Positions 55,177 through 64,000 are shown, counted from the stretch's first letter. The stretch is 64,000 nucleotides of DNA from an uncultured Psychrobacter sp. (GCF_947500265.1 NZ_CANMRN010000001.1:248001-312000); one strand, 5' to 3'. The notes: generated from the letters alone by a model not told the origin. Translations and numbers: made by a program.

Positions 55177-56160
55177 ATGTTTAAAGTAATATTAATCGAA
55201 AAAAATGACGATGTTTATCAGTCTAATCTGACTGAGATACAGGACACGCAATTACCAGAAGGCGATGTCACGGTTCGTGTGGCATATAGCACACTCAATT
55301 ACAAAGATGGATTGGCCATCACGGGTCGTAGCCCTGTGGTACGCACATTTCCCATGGTTCCAGGGATTGATTTAGCGGGTACCGTCGAAACAAGCAGCCA
55401 TCCCCGCTACAAAGCTGGTGACAAGGTATTGTTAAATGGTTGGAGTGTGGGTGAGAAGTATTGGGGCGGTCTATCACAAAAAGCGCGATTAAACGGTGAC
55501 TGGCTGATCCCGCTTCCTGAATCGATGACTGAACGTCAGGCGATGGCGATAGGTACAGCAGGATATACCGCAATGCTTTGCTTAATCGCATTAGAGCGTC
55601 ATGGACTGACACCGGAGCGTGGCGAAGTATTGGTGACGGGTGCTAATGGCGGCGTTGGTAGCTTTGCCATCGCACTTTTGGCAAACCAAGGCTACTCTGT
55701 CACGGCCTCTACGAGTCGCCTAGAGGAAGCAGAATACTTAAAGAGCCTCGGTGCAACGACGATCATAGACCGTGCTGAATTGAGTAGCCCGGGACGTGCG
55801 CTTGGTAAGGAGAGATGGGCTGCTGCAATTGATTCTGTTGGTAGTCATACGCTGGCCAACGTTTGTGCCAGTACGTGTGAAGATGGTTTAGTCGCTACTT
55901 GTGGACTGGCTCAAGGCATGGATTTCCCTGCTACTGTTGCGCCATTTATTTTACGCGGTGTCAGTTTGCTTGGTATCAATAGCGTGACGCGACCTTATGA
56001 TGAGCGTGTAGAAGCATGGCAGCGTTTGAGTACAGGTTTGGATATGACGCAATTGGATGCGATCACCAGAGAGATTGGTCTAAGCGAAGTCATTCCGACA
56101 GCCAACGAGTTATTGGATGGTAAGGTTCGTGGTCGAATAGTCGTTGATGTCAATCGTTAG
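55177..56160 (+). CDS. acuI: Acrylyl-CoA reductase (NADPH) AcuI/YhdH
   Basis: A 327-residue medium-chain quinone-oxidoreductase-like enzyme that reduces toxic acryloyl-CoA to propionyl-CoA. Family hallmarks are STLNYKDGLAITG near residue 45, FPMVPGIDLAGTV, NGWSVGEKYWGGLSQKAR, the nucleotide motif VTGANGGVGSFAIALL (about 150) and SRLEEAEYLKSLGA, which supports NADPH use. Acryloyl-CoA arises from DMSP cleavage or 3-hydroxypropionate metabolism, and acuR-acuI pairs occur in DMSP-degrading bacteria. No DMSP lyase gene is in the window. RBS AGGAG. Confidence 0.92.
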   Translation: MFKVILIEKNDDVYQSNLTEIQDTQLPEGDVTVRVAYSTLNYKDGLAITGRSPVVRTFPMVPGIDLAGTVETSSHPRYKAGDKVLLNGWSVGEKYWGGLSQKARLNGDWLIPLPESMTERQAMAIGTAGYTAMLCLIALERHGLTPERGEVLVTGANGGVGSFAIALLANQGYSVTASTSRLEEAEYLKSLGATTIIDRAELSSPGRALGKERWAAAIDSVGSHTLANVCASTCEDGLVATCGLAQGMDFPATVAPFILRGVSLLGINSVTRPYDERVEAWQRLSTGLDMTQLDAITREIGLSEVIPTANELLDGKVRGRIVVDVNR

Positions 56161-56185
56161 GCTATCGAGCATAATTTTTAATACT

Positions 56186-56219
56186 TCAACATTAAAGTTT
56201 CGATGTTGAGCCTCTTTTT
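56186..56219 (+). terminator. Putative terminator after acuI
   Basis: TCAACAT / ATGTTGA stem with a 10-nt loop, followed by GCCTCTTTTT. Short stem, but well placed 26 bp past the stop codon. Confidence 0.5.
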
Positions 56220-56351
56220 AATACATGAACAAATGATGTATCGAAAGGTCTAAGATTGAATCATCAAAGTGAAAAATAATTATTCACAAACGGTCACAAA
56301 TATCGGTATTTATCTTTTGTCATCTGATGTGCTATCATCGTTGAACGATCT

Positions 56352-56562
56352 ATCGTGGGTTTAACAGTTTTGTTGTTTCCGACCATGACAATAGTCTAAT
56401 GGCGGCATGACAAACCTTGCAACTTCCAGCACGATATAAAACAACTCTGGTAAAGCGCATGAGCCTGTACTCCGACAACCTCATTTGTGCCTGATTTTTT
56501 GCCTATTTGGGCGTATATCAACCTTTTCGTCGGAGTTACAGGAGTCTAAGGTGTTCAATATC
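56352..56562 (+). ncRNA. Candidate structured 5' leader (copy B)
   Basis: A 211-nt leader before the paralogue at 56563. It repeats the blocks of the 51528 leader: ATCGTGGGTTTAA (56352-56364), ACTTCCAGCACGAT with AAAACAAC, CTGGTAAA and GCGCA (56422-56459), and a stem ACTCCGAC (56469-56476) / GTCGGAGT (56529-56536) next to the ribosome binding site. The loop of the first stem is 52 nt longer than in copy A. The T-A pair of copy A's second stem is C-G here, a compensatory change supporting real base pairing. Confidence 0.55.
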
Positions 56563-57198
56563 ATGAGCCATATTACCAATCAATCCAAGTATACCCGCCG
56601 TTACCAACCGCGTCATTCTCTAGCGAAATATATTATCGATCAAATAGAGTTGTCTGAGCTGCGCCCGCAGAACATCGTTAAAAAAATGGGCTATCCGCTC
56701 AAGCACACCATACCTGCCTGTGACCGCCTGCGCCATGTACTATGCAATAGATATCTTGGACTTGATGGCAGTTACATGGATAAATACTTTACGGCAGATG
56801 AGTTTTTAGCGAAGCTATTTGAAGTACTGGAAATACCGTATCAGCCATTCGCAGAAGATATTGCTCAGATCCAATATGACTTAACGAATGAGGCTGACGT
56901 TACGCCTAGCTATCGTTTGCGAGCCGAAATGGATTTTGAATTTACGAGTGGCGCACACTGGATGTCTCGCGGTGCTGCCTCGCGTTTTGCGCAAGTCACT
57001 CTGCCTAATGACTTTGCTAAACTGAATAAGGTTGCGCGTGAGTCAGTGATTCAAGAAAGTATCTGCGAGCATTATCAACAGTACGAAGGTAATCTGCCAT
57101 ATAACGGTATTATCAAAGGCTATCGATTGACTATTGAACAAGACAATCATGTGATCGACCGTGCAGAGTATGGATTGCCAAAATCTAGCAGTATCTAA
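56563..57198 (+). CDS. Unknown protein, paralogue B of a two-copy family
   Basis: A 211-residue protein related to the 51677 gene. ATG 56563 has AAGG about 11 nt upstream; GTG 56551, with GGAG 6 nt upstream, is an equally good alternative adding four residues. Shared features in order: a basic N-terminus (YTRRYQPRHSLAKY), IVKKMGYPLKHTIPACDRLR, the LGLDGSYMDKYFTADEFLAKL region, FEVLEI, and GNLPYNGIIKGYRLTI near the C-terminus. No known family. It is convergent with a TetR gene, with a shared terminator between. Confidence 0.75.
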   Translation: MSHITNQSKYTRRYQPRHSLAKYIIDQIELSELRPQNIVKKMGYPLKHTIPACDRLRHVLCNRYLGLDGSYMDKYFTADEFLAKLFEVLEIPYQPFAEDIAQIQYDLTNEADVTPSYRLRAEMDFEFTSGAHWMSRGAASRFAQVTLPNDFAKLNKVARESVIQESICEHYQQYEGNLPYNGIIKGYRLTIEQDNHVIDRAEYGLPKSSSI

Positions 57199-57277
57199 AA
57201 CATGTTGAGCGTATAAGCAGCGTGACCTGTTCATTGCATTGACTGAGTAATCACATTTACCGAAAAATAAGTATAAG

Positions 57278-57305
57278 AAAGCCTCACTTTATCGTGGGGC
57301 TTTTT
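57278..57305. terminator. Bidirectional terminator between paralogue B and tetR
   Basis: AAAGCCTCAC / GTGGGGCTTT (one T-G pair), 6-nt loop, T run on the plus strand and A-rich sequence on the other side. Confidence 0.8.
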
Positions 57306-57338
57306 GGTGTTTACGTCATATTTATAGTTTGTTAAACA

Positions 57339-57977
57339 TTAAACATCAGGCTTTGAAATAGCGCGCCACAAAATCACAAACAGTGCATCAAATTCTGCAT
57401 TTAATGGCGTTTCTGTTTGGCGAATGGTATGCATTAAACCGAGTCGGCTGATAAAGCCCATAAACACATCAAACAGTATGTGCAGCGGTACGGTGTCATT
57501 GAGCACCCCACGATTTTGTCCATCTTCTAATACCGCCAAAAACGCGCCAATTAACTCTTTGTTTTCATAGATTGCGATATTACGTATCCGTGAGGCTGAG
57601 ACAGAAGATAGCACCATCACCGCATCTGGATGCGAGTCGACAAAATCAAAGCAGACCCACAGCGTCTTACGTAGACGATCTTGTACGCTATCAATCCCTT
57701 GCAGATGATCCATGATGCGAGCGGCCAATCTCCCCAAAACGATATCCATAATGGTATAAAACAGCGTTTGCTTATCCCCGAAGTACTTGTAGAGCGTTTG
57801 CAAAGAGACGTTTGCAGACTTTGCAATCTGAGCCATCGTTACCTCATTAGCATCAAATCCTGCAAAGACCTTACGAACGGCTTGCTCAATTTTATCCAAA
57901 GTTGCGGGCCGCATATCGGATAGGGGCGCTAGAGATCGAGTTTGCGTAAGGTTATCTGACTGATTAAAGGTTTTCAT
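57339..57977 (-). CDS. TetR/AcrR-family regulator of the acyl-CoA operon
   Basis: A 212-residue repressor-like protein. The HTH lies at about residues 28-70 (FAGFDANEVTMAQIAKSANV then SLQTLYKYFGDKQTLFYTIM). The remaining helices form the ligand pocket and dimer interface. It is divergent from the beta-oxidation operon beginning at 58253. The 275-bp region between holds two copies of an RGTAAT-N4-ATTACC palindrome, which I take as its operators. The natural ligand is probably an acyl-CoA of that pathway, by analogy with other TetR regulators of fatty-acid genes. Confidence 0.85.
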   Translation of the reverse strand: MKTFNQSDNLTQTRSLAPLSDMRPATLDKIEQAVRKVFAGFDANEVTMAQIAKSANVSLQTLYKYFGDKQTLFYTIMDIVLGRLAARIMDHLQGIDSVQDRLRKTLWVCFDFVDSHPDAVMVLSSVSASRIRNIAIYENKELIGAFLAVLEDGQNRGVLNDTVPLHILFDVFMGFISRLGLMHTIRQTETPLNAEFDALFVILWRAISKPDV

Positions 57978-58063
57978 ATTTATTGCTTCTTAACGTATTG
58001 GCTATTTGATACGTCCTACCAGTTAAATGATTTGCTCAATAGTTTAACGTGATTAAATTAATA

Positions 58064-58079
58064 AGTAATATGCATTACC
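58064..58079. promoter_or_regulatory. Operator-like palindrome 1 (tetR side)
   Basis: AGTAAT-ATGC-ATTACC, one mismatch from a perfect dyad, 87 bp upstream of the tetR start. Same half-site as the 58173 palindrome. Confidence 0.6.
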
Positions 58080-58172
58080 ATTTTTATTTAATTGATTGCG
58101 AAGTGGTTTTCCTTATCCTAGTATAAGACTCGTATATTAATAGATACAAAGAATTTATAGTATGTCTATAGC

Positions 58173-58188
58173 GGTAATATAGATTACC
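58173..58188. promoter_or_regulatory. Operator-like palindrome 2 (operon side)
   Basis: GGTAAT-ATAG-ATTACC, a perfect 16-bp dyad about 65 bp before the ATG of the acyl-CoA dehydrogenase gene. Confidence 0.65.
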
Positions 58189-58252
58189 ATAAATTTTTCA
58201 AAACGACTTAGATATAGCTATTATTTATTCAACCTTGTCAAGGACAGACATT

Positions 58253-59404
58253 ATGAGTATTGAGAAATTCACCCCAAACTGGATGACCGAAGAGCATCAG
58301 ATGGTGCACGACAGTGCCTTAAAAATGTTTCAATCTTGGGATTCCAAAGACGAGCAATGGCGCAAAAACGGCATGATTGATCGCGCCGCTTGGGAAGAAG
58401 CAGGCGAAATGGGTTTTTTGTGTGCATCGATACCAGTTGAGTATGGTGGTGGTGGCGGTGATTTCGGTCATGAAGCAGCTGTTATTTATGCTCAAACTGA
58501 GGCCAATCAATCGGGATTTGGCGGCATGGTACATTCAGGCATTGTCGCGCCATATATTTTAAAACATGGTACTGAGCAGCAAAAACAAGCGTGGCTACCA
58601 AAAATGGCAACGGGCGAATGTATCGGCGCTATCGCCATGACCGAGCCTGGTACTGGCTCCGACTTACAAAACATCAAAACCTATGCGGTCAAAGATGGCG
58701 ATGACTACATTATTAATGGTTCTAAGACTTTTATTACCAATGGTCAGCATGCCAAACTTATCTTATTAGCGTGTAAAACAGACCGTGAAAAAGGCGCTCA
58801 AGGTGTCTCACTTATCATCGTAGAAACGGATAAAGTAGAAGGGTTTGAGCGTGGACGCAATCTCGACAAGATTGGTCTGACGTCGCAGGATACCTCAGAG
58901 CTGTTCTTTAGCAATGTACGTGTGCCGCAAAAGAACCTGTTGGGTACAGTAGAAGGCATGGGTTTCATACAGATGATGCAGGAGCTGCCACGTGAGCGCT
59001 TAATTATTGCGTTATCTGGGGTCGGCTCAATGAAGCTAGCGATTAGCTTAACGTTAGACTATGTAAAAGGCCGCGAAGCCTTTGGTAAACCTATTTGGAA
59101 GTTTCAAAATACGCGCTTTAAGATGGCAGAGTGCTATGCAGATTATCTCGCTGCCAGCACCATGTGTGATGCTGCAATGGATGCGATGTTAGATGGCAAA
59201 CTGTCCGTACCGCATGCGTCATTGATCAAATACTGGGTCACTGAAAAGCAATGTGAGGTGATTGACGAATGCGTGCAGCTGTTTGGCGGTTATGGCTATA
59301 TGACAGAGTATCCTATTGCGCGTTTGTATGCCGATGCGCGCGTGCAAAAAATCTATGGCGGTACCAATGAGATTATGAAAGAGTTGGCATCACGCTTTAT
59401 GTAG
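58253..59404 (+). CDS. Acyl-CoA dehydrogenase
   Basis: A 383-residue short-form acyl-CoA dehydrogenase, the usual size for medium/short/branched-chain enzymes. The start (MSIEKFTPNWM) has AAGGA 8 nt upstream. FAD and substrate motifs are AMTEPGTGSDLQNIKT, FITNGQHAKLI, the LPRERLIIALSGVGSM helix, and QLFGGYGYMTEYPIARLYADARV before the catalytic-region YGGTNEIMKE. It is the first gene of a four-gene beta-oxidation operon. With an AMACR-like enzyme in the same operon, a methyl-branched substrate is likely. Confidence 0.9.
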   Translation: MSIEKFTPNWMTEEHQMVHDSALKMFQSWDSKDEQWRKNGMIDRAAWEEAGEMGFLCASIPVEYGGGGGDFGHEAAVIYAQTEANQSGFGGMVHSGIVAPYILKHGTEQQKQAWLPKMATGECIGAIAMTEPGTGSDLQNIKTYAVKDGDDYIINGSKTFITNGQHAKLILLACKTDREKGAQGVSLIIVETDKVEGFERGRNLDKIGLTSQDTSELFFSNVRVPQKNLLGTVEGMGFIQMMQELPRERLIIALSGVGSMKLAISLTLDYVKGREAFGKPIWKFQNTRFKMAECYADYLAASTMCDAAMDAMLDGKLSVPHASLIKYWVTEKQCEVIDECVQLFGGYGYMTEYPIARLYADARVQKIYGGTNEIMKELASRFM

Positions 59405-59509
59405 CCGTGTAGCTTATTGATTGGTTACAAGCCCACGTCCTATCTAGCAAGCTAAATAGGACATCAGCACATTCTTTACAAAATTTACAAAATAAAAAAA
59501 GGATTTTTT

Positions 59510-60718
59510 ATGACTGAGACCGCTTACATTTATGACGCCATCCGCACGCCACGTGGTAAAGGTAAAAAGGATGGCTCGTTGTATCAGGCATCACCGATTT
59601 GGCTGACGCGAACTTTGTTAAAAGAGATGCAGCAGCGCCACTATTTGGACACCAGTTTGGTCGATGATGTGGTGCTTGGCTGCGTGACGCCAGTGGGCGA
59701 GCAAGGCTCTGATATTGCCCGCATTGCCACTATTGATGCTGGCTGGGCGCAAAGTGTGGCAGGGCTTACCTTGTCGCGCTTTTGTGCCTCTGGTCTGGAG
59801 TCTATTAACTTAGCAGCGGCCAAGATCATGTCAGGTATGGAAGACATGGTCGTGGCAGGCGGTGTGGAGTCTATGAGCCGTGTGCCGATGGGCTCCGATG
59901 GCGGTGCTTGGTACATGGATCCACGTGTCAATGAGGCTACGCACTTTGTACCACAAGGGGTGGGTGCGGATACCATCGCGACGCTCAAAGGCTTTAGTCG
60001 TATAGATGTTGATGCCTTTGCCACTGAGTCGCATCGCCGCGCAGCACAGGCTTGGGAGAACGGCTATTATGACAAATCGGTCGTCCCTGTCACCGATATC
60101 AATGGCATGATGCTATTGGACAAAGATGAAACTATCCGGCCCAATACCAATGTAGAGACTTTAGCTGGGCTCAAACCTTCCTTTATCATGCCGGGCAAAA
60201 TGGGCTTTGATAGCGTTATCTTGGACAGATATACCACAATTGAAACGGTCAATCATGTCCACCATGCGGGTAACTCCTCTGGCATCGTCGACGGGGCAGC
60301 AATTTGCTTGATTGGTAGCGCAGCCGCTGGCAATCAAGCAGGTCTCAAACCACGCGCCAAAATCACGATGGCATCAGTTGTTGGTTCGGAGCCTGCCATC
60401 ATGCTGACCGGCCCAACGCCTGCCTGCCAAAAAGCCCTTACCAAAGCGGGCATGCAAGCCTCTGATATAGATCTGTGGGAGATTAATGAAGCATTTGCTG
60501 CCGTACCGCTTAATACTGCTGATGATTTCGGAATTTCGCTTGATATTGTCAATGTCAATGGCGGTGCAATCTCCATGGGGCATCCGCTGGGTGCAACGGG
60601 CGCGATGCTGATGACGACCATCCTCGATGAGCTAGAACGCCGCGACTTAAAAACGGCCATGATTACGCTATGCGTGGGCGGTGGTATGGGTATTGCGACC
60701 ATTATCGAGCGCGTTTAA
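59510..60718 (+). CDS. Acetyl-CoA acyltransferase (thiolase)
   Basis: A 402-residue thiolase that splits 3-ketoacyl-CoA to acetyl- or propionyl-CoA plus a shortened acyl-CoA. Acyl-accepting Cys92 lies in LSRFCASGLESIN. The NEAFAAVPL motif, His358 (NGGAISMGHPLGATG) and Cys388 (LCVGGGMG) complete the active site. A distinctive feature is the RTPRGKGKKDGSLYQ N-terminus. AAAGGA before the ATG. It stands between the dehydrogenase and the FadJ-like gene, 105 and 56 bp away, as in a degradative operon. Confidence 0.93.
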   Translation: MTETAYIYDAIRTPRGKGKKDGSLYQASPIWLTRTLLKEMQQRHYLDTSLVDDVVLGCVTPVGEQGSDIARIATIDAGWAQSVAGLTLSRFCASGLESINLAAAKIMSGMEDMVVAGGVESMSRVPMGSDGGAWYMDPRVNEATHFVPQGVGADTIATLKGFSRIDVDAFATESHRRAAQAWENGYYDKSVVPVTDINGMMLLDKDETIRPNTNVETLAGLKPSFIMPGKMGFDSVILDRYTTIETVNHVHHAGNSSGIVDGAAICLIGSAAAGNQAGLKPRAKITMASVVGSEPAIMLTGPTPACQKALTKAGMQASDIDLWEINEAFAAVPLNTADDFGISLDIVNVNGGAISMGHPLGATGAMLMTTILDELERRDLKTAMITLCVGGGMGIATIIERV

Positions 60719-60774
60719 CCTCTGTCTCAACTAGACCAAAAAATAATATATACAGAATCATTTAAGGGATAAAA

Positions 60775-62964
60775 ATGATGACAAACAATCAGACAGCAGA
60801 TAGCGTAAACATGATTAACGAGCAAGAAGGTTTTTCAGCCCAGCGTGACGATGCAGGTATCGTCACTGTGATGATAGATCAAAGTAACCGCAAAATGAAT
60901 GTCATCGGTGATGGTTTTGCAGAGGCGTTTGCAGCGATGGTCAATGCTTTCATCAATGATGAGGCAGCCACAGGCCTAATTCTCACATCGGCCAAAGACA
61001 CTTTTGTGGTTGGGGCAGACCTTAATCAGTTGTCTGCCATCAAGACAGCCGAGCAAGCATTTACATTGACTGAAGGGCTCAAAGGTAGTATGCGTCAGCT
61101 TGAAACCTCATGGAAACCTGTCGTCGCTGCCATGACAGGCACCGCATTGGGTGGTGGTTTAGAGCTGGCGTTGGCGTGTCATTATCGTATTGCTATTGAT
61201 TCGCCTAAGACTAAGCTGGGTCTGCCTGAGGTTAAGTTGGGCTTGTTGCCCGGTGGCGGTGGTACGCAGCGCTTGCCTCTATTGGTGGGGATTCAAGCAG
61301 CACTGGAGCTGATGACCCAAGGTCGTGATCTGAGCCCAATAGCGGCAAAAGGTATCGGTCTCATCGATGCCACTGCCACTGACCGAACAGACATGATGTT
61401 GCAGGCTAAAAACTGGATTCAGGATAATCCAAGCGCACAGCAGCCATGGGATAAAAAAGGCTTTAAAATCCCTGGCGGTGATAGTAAGCATCCCAGCGTC
61501 GTACCGATGTTCTCTATCGCACCCGCTATGGCCAATCAAAAATCACATGGCAATTATCCTGCGATTACCCATATTATGTCTTGTGTGTTTGAAGGTTGTT
61601 TAGTAGACATCGATACAGGGCTTGAGATTGAGTCACGTTATTTCGCAGCTTGTGTGCTGTCTGCTGAATCTAGAAACATGATCAATACCTTGTGGACTCA
61701 GCTCAATAGCATCAAAAAAGGTCAGTCTCGCCCCCAAGGGTTTGAACGCACAACCACCAAAAAAGTTGGTATCTTGGGTGCGGGCATGATGGGTGCTGGC
61801 ATTGCGTATGTCACTGCCAAAGCTGGTATCGATGTCGTTCTACTAGACACAGACATGGCAGGCGCCGAAAAAGGCAAAGCATACTCTGCCAATATTTTGG
61901 ACAAAGCGATCAGCCGTAAACGCTCAACAGAAGAGAAAAAACAAGCCCTCTTAGAACGTATCAAGCCAACAGTCTCTTATGAGGATTTGGCTGATTGCGA
62001 TCTTATCATCGAAGCTGTGTTTGAAAACCGAGAGATCAAAGCCAAGTGTACCCAGCAAAGTGAAGCGGTGATTTCAGATACTGCAGTTTATGCGTCTAAT
62101 ACTTCAACACTGCCGATCACAGGACTGGCAAAAGCCAGCACACGCCCAAATCAATTCATCGGTCTGCACTTTTTCTCACCAGTAGACAAGATGCCGCTCG
62201 TTGAGATTATCATGGGTGAGCAAACCGATGATGCGACGTTGGCAAAAGCGTTTGATTATGTACTACAAATCGGCAAAACGCCTATCGTCGTCAATGACAG
62301 TCGCGGTTTTTATACGTCGCGTGTGTTTGGCGCCTATGTATCAGAGGGTATTGCGATGCTAGGAGAGGGCGTGCATCCTCGCAGCATTGAAGTCGCTGGT
62401 ATAAAAACAGGCATGCCGATGCCGCCCTTAGCATTACAAGATGAGGTGTCGTTGAGTCTGGCACTGCATGTCAGCGAACAGCGACAGCTTGATATGGCAG
62501 CCGAAGGCAAGCCGATGGCGGTGCGTCCTTCATACGAGATACTCAAAACGCTAGTCAATGAGCATGGGCGTGAAGGCAAAAAAAATGGCAAAGGCTTTTA
62601 TGAGTATCCTGCAGGAAGTGATAAGTACTTATGGCCTGAGCTGATGACCTTATACCCACCAAAATCAGAGCAACCCTCGCAGCAAGACTTGGTCGATCGT
62701 TTGATGTTTATTCAAGCCAATGAATCTGCTAAGTGCTATGAGGAAAACGTCGTGCGCTCAGTTGCTGATACCAATATAGGGTCTATCTTTGGCTGGGGGT
62801 TTGCACCGCAGCACGGTGGTACACTACAGTTTATCAATGCAATGGGCGTGAGTGCGTTTGTTGAGCGGAGTCGTGAGCTGGCTGCGAAATATGGCGAACG
62901 TTTTGAGCCAGCTCAAATCTTGTTAGATATGGCAGTCAAAGGTGAGGCGTTCTCCGATGACTGA
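60775..62964 (+). CDS. Enoyl-CoA hydratase / 3-hydroxyacyl-CoA dehydrogenase (FadJ-like)
   Basis: A 729-residue multifunctional beta-oxidation protein. Residues 15-200 are the hydratase, with the oxyanion motif [10 protein letters not shown], the [19 protein letters not shown] helix and catalytic Glu in [19 protein letters not shown]. Residues 330-510 are the NAD-binding part of the dehydrogenase ([15 protein letters not shown] near 335, [18 protein letters not shown] with catalytic His). The two C-terminal 3HCDH domains end the protein. It would hydrate trans-2-enoyl-CoA and oxidise the product for the adjacent thiolase. AAGGGA RBS. Its stop overlaps the next start by 8 nt. Confidence 0.93.
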   Translation: MMTNNQTADSVNMINEQEGFSAQRDDAGIVTVMIDQSNRKMNVIGDGFAEAFAAMVNAFINDEAATGLILTSAKDTFVVGADLNQLSAIKTAEQAFTLTEGLKGSMRQLETSWKPVVAAMTGTALGGGLELALACHYRIAIDSPKTKLGLPEVKLGLLPGGGGTQRLPLLVGIQAALELMTQGRDLSPIAAKGIGLIDATATDRTDMMLQAKNWIQDNPSAQQPWDKKGFKIPGGDSKHPSVVPMFSIAPAMANQKSHGNYPAITHIMSCVFEGCLVDIDTGLEIESRYFAACVLSAESRNMINTLWTQLNSIKKGQSRPQGFERTTTKKVGILGAGMMGAGIAYVTAKAGIDVVLLDTDMAGAEKGKAYSANILDKAISRKRSTEEKKQALLERIKPTVSYEDLADCDLIIEAVFENREIKAKCTQQSEAVISDTAVYASNTSTLPITGLAKASTRPNQFIGLHFFSPVDKMPLVEIIMGEQTDDATLAKAFDYVLQIGKTPIVVNDSRGFYTSRVFGAYVSEGIAMLGEGVHPRSIEVAGIKTGMPMPPLALQDEVSLSLALHVSEQRQLDMAAEGKPMAVRPSYEILKTLVNEHGREGKKNGKGFYEYPAGSDKYLWPELMTLYPPKSEQPSQQDLVDRLMFIQANESAKCYEENVVRSVADTNIGSIFGWGFAPQHGGTLQFINAMGVSAFVERSRELAAKYGERFEPAQILLDMAVKGEAFSDD

Positions 62965-64000
62965 TGTGCATTTATCAAATCATGATCAAATGGCGGACTG
63001 TCTACAAGGGTTACGAGTGGTCGATCTGACTCGTAACCTACCTGGGCCTTTTGCCACGCGTTTGCTTGCGGATTTGGGCGCGGACGTCCTTAAAATCGAG
63101 CCCAAACAAGGTGATCCTGCTCGGGTATTTGGTGAATTATTCGCAGCTTTAAACCACGGTAAAACGACCGAAAAATATGATTTTCATGATCCCAAAGCGA
63201 TTGAAGCTATAAAAGCACATCTTAAAGAAGCTGATGTGATGCTAGATAGCTTTCGCCCAGGTGTCTTGGCAGAAATGGGACTAAATGCTAAGACCCTGCA
63301 TACCATCAACCCAAAGCTAGTAATAGTGTCAATCACTGGCTATGGCGTAGAAGGCAATTACGCAAAAGAAGGTATTGACTCAGAAGATGGCTCTGAAGTG
63401 AATCATGACTGGGCCAACAAAGCCGGTCATGATATTAATTTTATGGCTATGAGCGGCGTACTAGATCAGCTAAAAACAGCGCAGGGTGAGCAGGCTATGC
63501 CTAATATCCAGTTTGCGGATTTGGCAGGTGGTAGTGACACAGCCGTGATAGCACTGTTGGCTGCCGTATTTGCCGCCCAACATACGGGCAAAGGGCGACA
63601 CATTGCTATTAGCATGACGCACAGTCTTTATAATCATATGGTCATGCCAAAGGTCACAGGCAAACTGATTAATAGCCTTTCAGGAAATGGCTCAAACGAC
63701 ACTCTACTGCCGCAGCATGATTTTTTGGGTGGTGCATTGCCATGTTACCGATTGTACCAAACCGCTGATAAGCGCCATATGGCGGTTGGTTCCTTAGAGT
63801 TGAAATTTTGGCAAGGTCTATGTGAGGTATTGGAGCTGCCAGCGCTTAAAGCAATACACTGGCAACTTGGTATCATGCCCAATATGCCTGAGAGTGAGGC
63901 TGCGACTAAAACAATCGCGGAAAAATTCGCCAGTCAAACGCTTGAGCATTGGCAACGTGTATTTGCAGCAACAGATGTCTGTGTGACCCCTGTGCTGAGT
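62957..64000 (+). CDS. CaiB/BaiF-family alpha-methylacyl-CoA racemase-like protein (partial)
   Basis: The frame opens at ATG 62957, overlapping the FadJ-like stop, and is open for 348 codons to the window end, so the C-terminus is missing. The N-terminus (GLRVVDLTRNLPGPFATRLL, GADVLKIEPKQGD) and the motifs AGHDINFMAMSGVL (His158) and QFADLAGG (Asp188) match the catalytic pair of AMACR, which interconverts 2R and 2S methyl-branched acyl-CoAs so that beta-oxidation can proceed. Residues 131-152 look like an insertion of acidic residues between GYG and ANKAGHD. It belongs to the class III CoA-transferase fold. Confidence 0.88.
   Translation, partial: MTDVHLSNHDQMADCLQGLRVVDLTRNLPGPFATRLLADLGADVLKIEPKQGDPARVFGELFAALNHGKTTEKYDFHDPKAIEAIKAHLKEADVMLDSFRPGVLAEMGLNAKTLHTINPKLVIVSITGYGVEGNYAKEGIDSEDGSEVNHDWANKAGHDINFMAMSGVLDQLKTAQGEQAMPNIQFADLAGGSDTAVIALLAAVFAAQHTGKGRHIAISMTHSLYNHMVMPKVTGKLINSLSGNGSNDTLLPQHDFLGGALPCYRLYQTADKRHMAVGSLELKFWQGLCEVLELPALKAIHWQLGIMPNMPESEAATKTIAEKFASQTLEHWQRVFAATDVCVTPVLS

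Noticed and set aside
1..64000. tRNA, rRNA, prophage or defence islands
   Set aside because: No cloverleaf, rRNA core, integrase, restriction or toxin-antitoxin signature was recognised on either strand by eye; a tRNAscan and DefenseFinder run would be decisive.

Overview
The window reads as a chromosomal segment of a gammaproteobacterium of the family Moraxellaceae, most likely Psychrobacter. That rests on gene content and protein style: a FimL homologue, a soluble RnfB-like ferredoxin next to nth, one polypeptide joining RNase HI to the DnaQ exonuclease, three tandem BCCT osmolyte transporters, and a moderately A+T-rich base composition. The genus is inferred. I saw no rRNA, tRNA, CRISPR array or prophage.

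Layout. 0.2-7 kb (minus strand): a secreted DUF11-like protein, greA, carB and carA (carA starts at TTG). 7.5-18.3 kb (plus strand): a gamma-carbonic-anhydrase-fold protein, a HAD-IB phosphatase, prfB with an intact programmed +1 frameshift, ppnP, topoisomerase IB, an acyl-CoA synthetase/SDR pair, an L,D-transpeptidase and clpB behind a sigma-32-like promoter. 18.5-25.4 kb: a PQQ-type sugar dehydrogenase lipoprotein, then three BCCT genes whose intergenic regions are copies of each other. 25.5-34.8 kb (minus strand): Kazal-like lipoprotein, DUF3144, metK, nth, rnfB-like, nudC, fimL and the rnhA-dnaQ fusion. 35.1-35.3 kb: a 177-bp MITE-like element with 21-bp terminal inverted repeats. 35.4-39.5 kb: small envelope proteins, a Tat-exported LdcA-like peptidase and a GlxA-type AraC regulator.

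39.6-45.3 kb is an acyl-CoA catabolic cluster (DmdC-like dehydrogenase, MDR reductase, two SDRs, CitE-like lyase) divergent from the AraC regulator. ArfB, an autotransporter GDSL esterase and two MFS transporters follow. 51-57 kb is the accessory part: two related genes of unknown function (51677 and 56563) flank an unknown protein, a YqiA-like hydrolase and an acuR-acuI pair. 58.2-64 kb is a beta-oxidation operon (acyl-CoA dehydrogenase, thiolase, FadJ-like enzyme, AMACR-like CoA-transferase-family racemase running off the window) divergent from its own TetR regulator.

The most interesting observation is that the two unknown paralogues at 51677 and 56563 each sit behind a long 5' leader. The leaders share sequence blocks and a base-paired stem beside the ribosome binding site, with one compensatory T-A to C-G change. 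This looks like an undescribed cis-regulatory RNA tied to an undescribed protein family. Other notable signals are the acuR promoter, which appears leaderless with its operator between -35 and -10; matching AcuR-type operators before acuI; paired palindromes before the 58-kb operon; and the duplicated BCCT control regions.
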